DNA from: JACSRF01 sp964504445
Lineage (GTDB): Bacteria; Chloroflexota; Anaerolineae; Promineifilales; Promineifilaceae
Length of the DNA: 64,000 nt
Assembly: GCA_964504445.1 (NCBI GenBank)
Contig: CAZDEO010000021.1
Location: 5,616 to 69,615 of the forward strand
Direction: 5' to 3'
The translations under genes and the position numbers were made by a program. The notes under the pieces are model-generated. The model searched no databases. It worked only from the letters and a program-made list of their open reading frames with translations, and was not told where the DNA came from. Below, piece after piece: positions 56,685 to 64,000 of this stretch; the stretch's first letter is position 1, and each line of letters begins with the position of its first letter.

Positions 56685-56693
56685 GCCCACCTG

Positions 56694-57560
56694 CTACTGT
56701 TTCGACGGATTCTCAATCGGCACACCCACCAGGTTGCCCCATTCCGTCCAGGAACCATCATAATTGCGCACATTGGGGTAACCCAGCAAGTATGTCAACA
56801 CAAACCAGGTATGGGAACTCCGTTCGCCAATGCGGCAATAGGCCACCACACTTTTGTCGGGCGCAAGCCCTTGCTCTTCCTCATAGATGGCGCGCAAGCC
56901 CTCAGCAGGCAAAAAGGTACCATCTTCCGCCACAGCGCGGCTCCAGGGGACGTTGACGGCGCCTTTAATGTGCCCGCCGCGCAGCGCCCCTTCTTGGGGC
57001 GAACCAGGCATGTGCAGCAGTTCGCCAGAAAACTCTTGTGGGCTGCGCACGTCTACCAAAGGCTGATTGGCGTGGATGTGCGCCAACACCTGGTCACGGA
57101 AGGCGCGGATTTTATAGTCGGTGCGGGCGGCTGGCTTGTAGCTGGTGGCGGGGAAAGTGGGTTTTTCCTTGGTCAGTTCGCGCCCTTCGTCGATCCATTT
57201 TTTACGCCCACCATCCATCACCCGGCAGTCGGCGTGGCCAAAGAGCTTGAAGACCCAAAAGGCGTAGGTGGCCCACCAGTTGTTTTTGTCACCATAAAAA
57301 ACGACGGTAGTGTCGTTGCTGATGCCATTTTTGGCCATGAGGGCAGCAAAGGCTTCCTCGTCCAGGTAATCGCGGCGAATGGCGTCGTTGAGGTCGGCGA
57401 CCCAATCTATGTGGCCGGCATTGGGAATGTGTCCGGTGCTGTACAGTAGCAGATCTTCGTTGGACTCTACGAGGCGGATTTTGCTGGTATTCTGCAGATT
57501 TTCAGCTACCCAGGCGGTGCTGACCAACACTTCGGGATGTGCATAACCTTTGTTGCTCAT
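56694..57560 (-). CDS. Two-domain rhodanese, thiosulfate sulfurtransferase
   Basis: A 288-residue tandem rhodanese. The N-terminal domain (about 12-140) is inactive-type; the C-terminal domain (about 160-285) has the persulfide Cys in VVAYCRIGERSSHTW. GAPDKxVV-like and YDGSWTEWGN elements match SseA/CysA-type thiosulfate sulfurtransferases. ATG 57560 follows AGGAG. It lies between sufBCD and sufSU, on the same strand but behind its own upstream terminator (57591-57637), and may supply sulfane sulfur to cluster assembly. Confidence 0.93.
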   Translation of the reverse strand: MSNKGYAHPEVLVSTAWVAENLQNTSKIRLVESNEDLLLYSTGHIPNAGHIDWVADLNDAIRRDYLDEEAFAALMAKNGISNDTTVVFYGDKNNWWATYAFWVFKLFGHADCRVMDGGRKKWIDEGRELTKEKPTFPATSYKPAARTDYKIRAFRDQVLAHIHANQPLVDVRSPQEFSGELLHMPGSPQEGALRGGHIKGAVNVPWSRAVAEDGTFLPAEGLRAIYEEEQGLAPDKSVVAYCRIGERSSHTWFVLTYLLGYPNVRNYDGSWTEWGNLVGVPIENPSKQ

Positions 57561-57590
57561 AAATTTCTCCTTTTTTTGTGGTGGAAACAA

Positions 57591-57637
57591 AAAACGTGAA
57601 ACGTATACGGCCGTTGCCAACACACGTTTCACGTTTT
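57591..57637 (-). terminator. Terminator of sufCBD
   Basis: AAAACGTGAAACGT (57591-57604) pairs perfectly with ACGTTTCACGTTTT (57624-57637); the 19-nt loop contains an ACGGCCGT octamer. A T-run follows on the minus strand. Confidence 0.8.
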
Positions 57638-57677
57638 GTCATGGTACGGAATTGATGGTACGTGTCTTTACGACAAC

Positions 57678-58976
57678 TTACATATTGATTTTCTCGACAA
57701 TCCGGCTGAAGATACGGTCCCGAACGCCCTCAAATGGAATGCGGCGCATCAAGGGATCGAAGAACCCTTGCACGGACATCTCTACGGCCGTATTGTACGG
57801 AATGCCGCGGCTCATCAGGTAAAAGATTTCATCCTGATCTAACTTACCAATGGCCGAGGCGTGGGTACACTTCACGTCATCCGCCTCAATTTCCAGACCA
57901 GGGATGGAGTCGGCGCGGGCAGTTTTGTCTAGCATCAGATTGCGGTTGGCCTGGAAGCCGTCAATTTTCTGCGAACCAGGCAGGGCCTTGATCATGCCCT
58001 GCCACACGGTGCGCGACTTGTCCTTCAATGCGCCTTTGTACAGCAGGTCACTGACGGTTTCGGCGGCGTTGTGGTTTTGTTGGGTGTCCAGGTCCAGGTG
58101 CTGACGGCCGTTGGTGAAGAAAATGCCGCTCATGCGCCCCCAGGCGCCCACATTGTCTAGTTCCATAGTCTGGAACGCTTTGGTTAGGCGCGTGCCCATC
58201 ATGCTGGTCACCCAGTCCAGCTTGCCATCGCGGCCCACACGCCCCCGCTCGTGGTTGAACTGCCAGGTATTGTTGCCAAAATCTTGCAGCCCGGCGTAAA
58301 TGAGGCTGGCATTGTCCCGCACCAGCAACTCAATGACGCCATTGTGGAAAGCCTGCTCTTTGCCACTGGCGGAAGCATACTCGTCCATGAAGATGGCTTC
58401 GGCTCCTTCTTCGATGACGACGAGGGTGTGGGTGAAGGTACGGCCGTTTTCATTCCACAAAACGGAGTGGAAGGGGGCGACGGCTTTGGTGTTTTTGGGC
58501 ACGTAAAGGAAAGTGCCGCCACGCCAAAAAGCGCCATGCAATGCCGCAAACTTACCCTCGCTAATCTGCACCCCTTCGGTCATGAAATGCTTTTGCACCA
58601 GTTGCGGATGTTGGGCAACGGCCGTGTGCATATCACAGAAAATCACACCCTGGGCCGCCAACTCCTCGGAAAGCTCATAATGGCGGCTCACCCCATCCAC
58701 TTGCAGCAAATTACCACCAGTCTTATCGGCCGTAAGCTGCTGGTTCAGAAAAGAGGGAATCTCCGCCTCCGTCGCCGCATCTCCATTCACCGAGGGACCA
58801 ATCTCATCTAACTTCAGGCGGCGAATATCGGTACGCCGCCACGCTTCATCATTCGTCGTCGGCATCGGCAAAGCGCGGTATGCGTCAAAGGCTCGCAGGC
58901 GAAAGGCCAACATCCATTCCGGTTCCTGCAGCGAGGCCGACAATTTTTCTACAGCTTCTCTCGTAAATGTATTCAT
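57678..58976 (-). CDS. sufD: Fe-S assembly protein SufD
   Basis: A 432-residue beta-helix protein that forms the SufBC2D scaffold. The N-terminal helical part reads EPEWMLAFRLRAFDAYRALP; the core shows EGAEAIFMDEY and the C-terminal family end KCTHASAIGKLDQDEIFYLM with SRGIP. The conserved His of SufD is in KCTHASA. ATG 58976 is chosen; an upstream TTG would add five residues. No Shine-Dalgarno is evident because the spacer before it is a short-repeat tract. Confidence 0.93.
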   Translation of the reverse strand: MNTFTREAVEKLSASLQEPEWMLAFRLRAFDAYRALPMPTTNDEAWRRTDIRRLKLDEIGPSVNGDAATEAEIPSFLNQQLTADKTGGNLLQVDGVSRHYELSEELAAQGVIFCDMHTAVAQHPQLVQKHFMTEGVQISEGKFAALHGAFWRGGTFLYVPKNTKAVAPFHSVLWNENGRTFTHTLVVIEEGAEAIFMDEYASASGKEQAFHNGVIELLVRDNASLIYAGLQDFGNNTWQFNHERGRVGRDGKLDWVTSMMGTRLTKAFQTMELDNVGAWGRMSGIFFTNGRQHLDLDTQQNHNAAETVSDLLYKGALKDKSRTVWQGMIKALPGSQKIDGFQANRNLMLDKTARADSIPGLEIEADDVKCTHASAIGKLDQDEIFYLMSRGIPYNTAVEMSVQGFFDPLMRRIPFEGVRDRIFSRIVEKINM

Positions 58977-58979
58977 GTC

Positions 58980-59023
58980 GATAATTAACAATTAACAATT
59001 GACAATTAGCAATTGACAATTAA
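58980..59023. repeat. Tandem AATTGAC heptad-type repeats between sufB and sufD
   Basis: Five or six units of the form CAATTAACAATTGACAATTAG, degenerate. They resemble the short tandemly repeated repetitive heptamers known in cyanobacterial spacers. They lie inside an operon. Confidence 0.6.
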
Positions 59024-60460
59024 TTAACCAATGCTCCCTTCCATCTGCAACTGAATCAGGCGGTTCATCTCAATGGCGTACTCCATGGGCAACTCTTTTA
59101 CCAAAGGCTCAATAAAGCCGTTCACAATCATAGAGGTCGCCATTTCCTCCGAAATACCGCGGCTCATCAAGTAGAAGAGCTGCTCCTCACCCACTTTACT
59201 GACCGAGGCTTCGTGACCAATATTGACGTCTTCGGCATCAATCTCAATGTAGGGATATGTGTCTGAACGGCTGTGTTCATCAAGCAATAATGCGTCGCAA
59301 ACAACGTTGGATTTGCAATTCTCAGCGTTCTTATTCACCTTCAGCAATCCCCGGTAAGAGGCGCGTCCACCATTTTTGCTAATGGACTTGGAGATGATGC
59401 GGCTGGTGGTGTTGGGCGCCACGTGCACAACTTTGCCACCGGCATCCTGGTGTTGCCCGGTACCCGCAAAGGCGATGGAGAGAATCTCACCATGAGCGCC
59501 TTCGCCTGTCAGGTAAACGGCCGGGTACTTCATGGTTACTTTAGACCCCAAGTTGCCATCTACCCACTCCATGGTGGCGTTTTCTTGGGCTACGGCGCGC
59601 TTGGTCACCAGGTTATACACGTTGTTCGACCAGTTTTGGATGGTGGTGTAACGACAACGGCCGCCTTTCTTCACAACAATTTCTACCACGGCGCTATGTA
59701 AAGAGTCGGAAGAGTAGATGGGAGCAGTACAGCCCTCGACGTAATGAACGTATGCGCCTTCATCCACGATGATGAGCGTACGCTCGAATTGGCCCACGTT
59801 TTTGGCGTTGATGCGGAAGTAGGCTTGCAGGGGCATATCCACATGCACCCCTGGGGGGACGTAAATGAAGGAGCCGCCTGACCATACGGCCGTATTCAAC
59901 GCCGCAAATTTGTTGTCATTATGGGGAATAATCGTAGCAAAATACTCTTTCACCAGGTCCGGATATTTTGCCAGGCCGTCATCCATGCCCAAAAAGATGA
60001 CCCCCTTTTCTTCTAGCTCTTTCTTAATGTTGTGGTAAACCACTTCTGATTCATATTGCGCGGCGACACCAGAAAGGAACTTTTGCTCGGCTTCAGGAAT
60101 GCCCAACTTGTTAAAGGTGTCTTTAATGTAGCTGGGCACATCTTCCCAGTTGTCACCCTGTCGGTCACTGGGTTTGATATAGTAATAAATGTCGCCAAAA
60201 TCTATACCCGATAGGTCAGCCCCCCAATCGGGCATGGGGCGCTCCAAAAAATGCTGGTAAGCCTTCAAACGAATGTCCAACATCCATTCTGGCTCCCCTT
60301 TCATCATGGACATCGCCCGAATGACTTCTTCTGTCAGCCCTTTTTCGGCCTTAAATACATAATCTTCAACATCGGCAAAGCCATACTTGGTTGCATAGTC
60401 TGCATTAACTTCGGCTACAACTTCTTCTTCGGTCAATTCACGTTCGACAATATCAGCCAT
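59024..60460 (-). CDS. sufB: Fe-S assembly protein SufB
   Basis: A 478-residue core scaffold protein of the SUF system. Landmarks: FLSGVAAQYESEVVYHNIKK, SGGSFIYVPPGVHVDMPLQA, YVHYVEGCTAPIYSSDSLHS (conserved Cys), and the end HEASVSKVGEEQLFYLMSRG. Length is normal. It lies 1 bp after sufC, so the two are translationally coupled, and is followed by the repeat tract and sufD. Confidence 0.96.
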   Translation of the reverse strand: MADIVERELTEEEVVAEVNADYATKYGFADVEDYVFKAEKGLTEEVIRAMSMMKGEPEWMLDIRLKAYQHFLERPMPDWGADLSGIDFGDIYYYIKPSDRQGDNWEDVPSYIKDTFNKLGIPEAEQKFLSGVAAQYESEVVYHNIKKELEEKGVIFLGMDDGLAKYPDLVKEYFATIIPHNDNKFAALNTAVWSGGSFIYVPPGVHVDMPLQAYFRINAKNVGQFERTLIIVDEGAYVHYVEGCTAPIYSSDSLHSAVVEIVVKKGGRCRYTTIQNWSNNVYNLVTKRAVAQENATMEWVDGNLGSKVTMKYPAVYLTGEGAHGEILSIAFAGTGQHQDAGGKVVHVAPNTTSRIISKSISKNGGRASYRGLLKVNKNAENCKSNVVCDALLLDEHSRSDTYPYIEIDAEDVNIGHEASVSKVGEEQLFYLMSRGISEEMATSMIVNGFIEPLVKELPMEYAIEMNRLIQLQMEGSIG

Positions 60461-60461
60461 T

Positions 60462-61241
60462 TTACGCCTCCGCTAAACTACCCTGTTTTTCACGAATCCA
60501 GTCGTAACCCCGCTCTTCCAGGTGCAAGGCCAATTCTGGGCCACCACTTTCAACAATACGGCCGTCCAGCATGATGTGTACATAATCGGGCTTGATGTAG
60601 TTCAAAATGCGCTGGTAATGGGTAATTACCAATATCCCCATGCCCAGCTCTTCTTTCAGCCGCATGGCACCTTCGGAAACAATACGCAGGGCGTCAATAT
60701 CCAAGCCAGAATCCGTTTCGTCCATGATGGCTATCCTCGGTTCCACAGTAGCCATCTGCAAAATTTCCACACGCTTTTTCTCACCACCGGAAAACCCTTC
60801 ATTCAGGTAACGGCCGGCAAATTTGTGGTCAATTCCCAACATGTCCATTTTTTCCGTTAGCAAACGGCGAAATGCGGGAATGGAAATACCCTTATCCTCC
60901 GGGTTTTCGGCCTGGCGGCGCGAATTGATGGTTTGGCGTAAAAATTTTGCCAGCGTCACCCCTGGAACAGATGCCGGATACTGAAATGCCAGAAACAAAC
61001 CGGCCCGTGACCGCTCGTCAGCTTCCATCTCAAGTAAATCCGCACCGCCAAAAATGGCCTGCCCGGCACTGGGTTCATAAGCTGGATGGCCGGCCAGGGT
61101 GTACGCCAAGGTACTCTTACCAGAGCCATTTGGCCCCATCAAAGCATGAATTTCCCCAGATTTGATTAACAGATCGATACCCTTGAGGATTTGTTGCTCT
61201 CCAATTGAAACATGTAAATTCTTGATTTCTAAAGCGGTCAT
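60462..61241 (-). CDS. sufC: Fe-S assembly ATPase SufC
   Basis: A 259-residue ABC ATPase of the SufBCD complex. Walker A GPNGSGKSTLA, signature FSGGEKKRVE, Walker B RIAIMDETDSGLD, H-loop VITHYQRI. Its dimerisation drives conformational change in SufB/SufD for cluster assembly. It is the first gene of the operon, with a divergent promoter region shared with sufR. Confidence 0.97.
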   Translation of the reverse strand: MTALEIKNLHVSIGEQQILKGIDLLIKSGEIHALMGPNGSGKSTLAYTLAGHPAYEPSAGQAIFGGADLLEMEADERSRAGLFLAFQYPASVPGVTLAKFLRQTINSRRQAENPEDKGISIPAFRRLLTEKMDMLGIDHKFAGRYLNEGFSGGEKKRVEILQMATVEPRIAIMDETDSGLDIDALRIVSEGAMRLKEELGMGILVITHYQRILNYIKPDYVHIMLDGRIVESGGPELALHLEERGYDWIREKQGSLAEA

Positions 61242-61310
61242 CTTAGTATGTTAGCTCCTTAATATCGCCCTACTAACGGACATAATGTTGACATCATATG
61301 GACAAGGCGG

Positions 61311-61339
61311 ATTATAGCATGTCTGGCCAAGCTCGTCAA
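61311..61339 (-). promoter_or_regulatory. suf operon promoter
   Basis: On the minus strand TTGACG (61339-61334), 17-bp spacer, TATAAT (61316-61311), 70 bp upstream of sufC. Confidence 0.7.
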
Positions 61340-61365
61340 TATTTATGATAATAATGATATAAATA
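61340..61365. promoter_or_regulatory. Candidate SufR operator
   Basis: TATTTAT (61340-61346) and ATAAATA (61359-61365) form an inverted repeat with a 12-bp spacer, lying exactly between the two divergent -35 boxes. It does not match the CAAC-N6-GTTG site of cyanobacterial SufR. Confidence 0.4.
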
Positions 61366-61372
61366 GCATAAA

Positions 61373-61401
61373 TTGACAATTTTCCTGGCCATTGCTATAA
61401 T
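61373..61401 (+). promoter_or_regulatory. sufR promoter
   Basis: TTGACA (61373-61378), 17-bp spacer, TATAAT (61396-61401): full sigma70 consensus. It rules out the in-frame TTG at 61373 as a start. Confidence 0.8.
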
Positions 61402-61432
61402 GACTCTTGTTCAAGGGATTCTAACGGTGAAA

Positions 61433-62092
61433 ATGACAAGTAACAACCAGCGGAAAAGCACCAGAGACATTATCTTAGAGACTATTAAAGCTTCGCGTCA
61501 GGCCAAGGTCGAAGAACTGGCAGAAGTAGCCAATGTGTCTCCAGTCACCGTGCGTCACCACCTCAACTCATTACTGGCAGAGGGTTTGATCGAAGCCAGC
61601 AGCGTGCGCCGCAAAGTTGGACGGCCGTACTACGTTTATAGCCTCAGTACCCAAGGCCAGGAGCTGTTTCCCAAAAGATATGTGCGCCTCACCTCCCGCC
61701 TTCTCGGAGAGCTTAAAACAGTTTTGCCCGAAGAGGCCGTCGAGCAGGTTTTCAGAGGCGTCGTAGAGAACGTCATTGATGAACACCGGCCACACTTTGA
61801 ACATCTTCCATTTGAACACCGTTTGGATTATCTTGTTCGTCTTCTAGAAGATGAAGGATTCCTCGCCAAATGGGAAAAAACCCAAGATGGGTATCGCCTG
61901 ACAGAGTACAATTGCCCTTATTATTCAATTGGGCAAGAGCACGCAGAAATTTGCATTTTTGACAAAGAGTTAATCGTCAACGTCATCCAAGCACCAATCA
62001 CACAACATAGCTGCATGCTTGCCGGCGCAGACTGCTGCCAGTTTACATTCACCACAAATGAACCGGCAACCGTGGCAGTAGAAGTTGATTAG
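61433..62092 (+). CDS. sufR: SufR-type iron-sulfur sensing repressor
   Basis: A 219-residue regulator. The N-terminal winged helix (about 8-75) has VEELAEVANVSPVTVRHHLN and RRKVGRPYYVYSL. The C-terminal sensor carries Cys residues in YNCPYYSIGQEHAEICIF and HSCMLAGADCCQF, the pattern that binds a cluster in SufR; the cluster-bound form usually represses suf. ATG 61433 lies 32 bp past a consensus promoter; longer starts would overlap it. It diverges from sufC and is followed by the MIP18-family gene. Confidence 0.93.
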   Translation: MTSNNQRKSTRDIILETIKASRQAKVEELAEVANVSPVTVRHHLNSLLAEGLIEASSVRRKVGRPYYVYSLSTQGQELFPKRYVRLTSRLLGELKTVLPEEAVEQVFRGVVENVIDEHRPHFEHLPFEHRLDYLVRLLEDEGFLAKWEKTQDGYRLTEYNCPYYSIGQEHAEICIFDKELIVNVIQAPITQHSCMLAGADCCQFTFTTNEPATVAVEVD

Positions 62093-62110
62093 GGTAAATT
62101 GAGGAAAAAG

Positions 62111-62416
62111 ATGATCATCAGTAAAGAAGAAGAATTGCTAGAATCCTTGCGTAGTGTCATTGATCCAGAAATTGGATTAAATATTGTTGAATTGGGTCTG
62201 GTACGAAACCTTGACATTAATAAAAGAGAAAATAGTGCCAAGATCACCATGATTTTAACCACACCCTTTTGCCCCTATGGCCCCCAGCTCATTGAGCAGG
62301 TACGGGTCGTGGGTAATGACGTCATGAGTGGGGGTGTGGAAGTGGAAATTGGCACAGAATTATGGGATCCCTCCATGATGGAGGAAGGGGCTGGCGGAGA
62401 TTGGGGGTTGTTCTAA
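62111..62416 (+). CDS. MIP18/DUF59 Fe-S maturation protein
   Basis: A 101-residue protein of the SufT/PaaD family, which helps insert or traffic iron-sulfur clusters. The signature DPEIGLNIVELGLVRNLDI and TTPFCPYGPQL (conserved Cys) are present. GAGG precedes ATG 62111 by 6 bp; an in-frame TTG at 62099 lacks this. It follows sufR by 18 bp and ends at a strong terminator. Confidence 0.93.
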   Translation: MIISKEEELLESLRSVIDPEIGLNIVELGLVRNLDINKRENSAKITMILTTPFCPYGPQLIEQVRVVGNDVMSGGVEVEIGTELWDPSMMEEGAGGDWGLF

Positions 62417-62458
62417 TCAATTCCAACATTCAGCTTGCCAACATGAAACCATTCCAAG

Positions 62459-62482
62459 GGCACCCGCTAGGGTGCCTTTTTT
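62459..62482 (+). terminator. sufR operon terminator
   Basis: GGCACCC (62459-62465) pairs with GGGTGCC (62470-62476), loop GCTA, followed by six T. Confidence 0.9.
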
Positions 62483-62592
62483 GTTTTGTCATAGCAAAAC
62501 AGTTCGGGCAAGTCGAACTTTTTGAAAGGGGCCAGCACAAAACAAAGGATTGGTGCCGCTATTTCTCAAATTCTTCATATAATCTATATACT

Positions 62593-64000
62593 ATGAATAG
62601 GAAGCGGTTCCTTTATGTTGTCTTGGCCTTATTTTGGGGATGCCTGGGATTGACCCTGCTTTGGGAGCAAGGTGTGGCCTGGCAACCTTCGCCGCGTGTA
62701 GAAGAAACGCCCGGATTTGGTGAGCCGGCGGGCAGGGGCATTTCTTCAGCACAGTCCAGCGAACAGCGCTATATGGTTCTGTTTGAGGCTAAAGCCGACT
62801 TAACGCCATTGACGCAGGTGGATAGTTTGGTAACCCGCAGAGAGGCAATGATGAGTTTGCTGATGGCTACGGCCGTTTCCAGCCAACAAGCTGTTCAACC
62901 CCTCCTCACCCAACTACAAGAAACCGGTCACATTAGCCGCATTCAGCCCTTCTGGATAACCAACGCCATTGGGGTAACAGGCGATCCTGAAGCGCTGCGC
63001 CAGCTTGCCCTACATCCGGCTGTAGCCTCCGTACGCGAAGAGCAGGTATTTCAGTTCAATCAGACTCCTCTAAATGAAGCCATCCAGGAACCCATTCTAG
63101 CCAGCATGGATAGCGATCCGAACACCACCCATACAGCCTGGGGCGTCTCCCAAGTGCGCGCCCCCTATGCCTGGCATGGGTTGGGCATTGATGGCCAGGG
63201 CGTTACCGTTGCCATTATGGACAGCGGCGTAGACTGGCTGCATCCTGATTTGCACAACAATTACCGAGGTAATTTAGGCAATGGCAGTTATCAACATGAA
63301 GGCAACTGGTTTAACGCCGCCGACCCTTCTGTTTTGGAGCCTGTAGACTGGATGTGGCACGGCACCCATGTGGCGGGAACGGCCGTGGGCCAAAACCACA
63401 TTGGCGTTGCCCCCGGCGCCCAGTGGATTGCGGTTGCCATTGCTGATGCTTTCGGCAATATTTACGAAAGCGCCATCCACGCTGGATTTCAGTGGCTGCT
63501 GGCTCCTGCGGGTGACCCGGCATTGGCGCCCAACATCATCAACGGCTCATGGGGCAGCAGCAATCCCTACTGGACAGCCCTGGTTGAGGACATAGACGTC
63601 TTAAAAGCGGCGGGTATTATTCCTGTATTCTCGGCGGGAAACGCCGGCCCCTGGCCGGAAACCGTTGGTGCGCCAGCCAGCTATCCCTCAACTTTAGCCG
63701 TAGGGGCAAGCGACGATGCCTATGAAATTGCCTGGTTTTCGTCCCGCGGGCCATCCCCATTGACAGACCTGCCCAAGCCCTACATTTCTGCCCCAGGCAC
63801 ACGCATTTTGTCGGCCTATCCTGGCGCCCAGTATGCCTATGCCAGCGGCACATCCATGGCCACGCCCCACGTATCGGGCGCCATCGCCCTGATGCTGTCG
63901 GCAAATGCGAACCTGACAGAGGAAGCGGTCTGGCAACGGCTGGCGGAAACGGCCGTCCCCATGTCCGCCACCCACCCCAACAATGACAGCGGTTGGGGTA
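62593..64000 (+). CDS. S8 subtilase, C-terminus cut by the window edge
   Basis: An open frame of 469 codons runs to the window edge. A signal peptide (KRFLYVVLALFWGCLGLTLL) is followed by an inhibitor_I9-like propeptide (about 55-150) and the peptidase domain. The triad is visible: Asp in VAIMDSGVDWLHPD, His in WHGTHVAGTAVG, Ser in ASGTSMATPHVSGAIAL; the oxyanion Asn is in NIINGSWG. The pattern resembles bacillopeptidase F-type subtilases. It starts after a terminator and has its own region of 110 bp upstream. It is a different subfamily from the S8 gene at 18.5 kb. Confidence 0.9.
   Translation, partial: MNRKRFLYVVLALFWGCLGLTLLWEQGVAWQPSPRVEETPGFGEPAGRGISSAQSSEQRYMVLFEAKADLTPLTQVDSLVTRREAMMSLLMATAVSSQQAVQPLLTQLQETGHISRIQPFWITNAIGVTGDPEALRQLALHPAVASVREEQVFQFNQTPLNEAIQEPILASMDSDPNTTHTAWGVSQVRAPYAWHGLGIDGQGVTVAIMDSGVDWLHPDLHNNYRGNLGNGSYQHEGNWFNAADPSVLEPVDWMWHGTHVAGTAVGQNHIGVAPGAQWIAVAIADAFGNIYESAIHAGFQWLLAPAGDPALAPNIINGSWGSSNPYWTALVEDIDVLKAAGIIPVFSAGNAGPWPETVGAPASYPSTLAVGASDDAYEIAWFSSRGPSPLTDLPKPYISAPGTRILSAYPGAQYAYASGTSMATPHVSGAIALMLSANANLTEEAVWQRLAETAVPMSATHPNNDSGWG

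Larger units (their letters stand above)
56189..56693. other. Spacer with gene debris between sufS and the rhodanese gene
   Basis: About 500 bp interrupting the suf order. It holds remnants of a cell-wall-peptidase-like gene (56231-56571) and the rhodanese terminator hairpin (56645-56684). No intact gene of normal size was found. Confidence 0.6.

Noticed and set aside
57591..57637. Regulatory role for the ACGGCCGT in the sufD terminator loop
   Set aside because: The octamer is so common that one copy in a loop carries no evidence of function there.

Overview
The window reads as one chromosomal segment of a Chloroflexota-like bacterium, probably of the Anaerolineae/Ardenticatenia side. That placement is an inference from gene content: large secreted multidomain proteins, family-5 binding proteins, signalling proteins with cyclase-homology, AAA and TPR modules, a SufBCD/SufS/SufU operon with a divergent SufR, and paired GreA and LysS. 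No rRNA or tRNA gene was recognised. Nearly all sequence is coding, in short operons on both strands.

Layout. 1-8.6 kb: YraN start, GT4 glycosyltransferase, a degenerate CinA-like protein, a tyrosine recombinase-fold protein without its catalytic residues, a small membrane protein, a fused MacB-type ABC exporter with a LolA-like partner, and a secreted protein. 8.7-16.4 kb: a 1175-residue lipoprotein nuclease, a 640-bp gene-free region with a 34-bp perfect palindrome (candidate oriC), dnaA, and a DUF255 protein. 16.4-28.7 kb: a membrane glycosyltransferase-like protein, a subtilase with a hexapeptide-repeat tail, and a two-gene unit of an OmpR-type regulator and a 2282-residue protein made of two cyclase-AAA-TPR units. 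29-35.6 kb: lysS, greA, membrane glycosyltransferase, Ser/Thr kinase with zinc ribbons, scpA. 35.7-42.5 kb: melA-type GH4 enzyme and a zinc alcohol dehydrogenase diverging from a symmetric promoter region, an SH3-type protein, a SpoIIE-type phosphatase and PolX. 42.6-49.2 kb: an ABC importer operon whose binding protein is circularly permuted, then three envelope genes (SLT+M23, LysM, PH-like). 49.3-54 kb: tpx, a cold-shock-domain protein, a damaged IS630 element abutting the gyrA stop codon, and gyrA. 54.1-62.4 kb: the suf iron-sulfur cluster. 62.6 kb to the end: a second subtilase, cut by the window edge.

The most striking genome-scale signal is the octamer palindrome ACGGCCGT. I count close to 90 copies in 64 kb where about one is expected by chance. 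It lies on both sides of most genes, inside codons in different frames and also in spacers, and is absent from the IS element and the dipeptide permease genes. It behaves like the HIP1 palindrome of cyanobacteria but with a different sequence. The other main leads are the permuted binding protein, the duplicated cyclase-AAA-TPR receptor, and the sigma70-like divergent promoters of the suf regulon.
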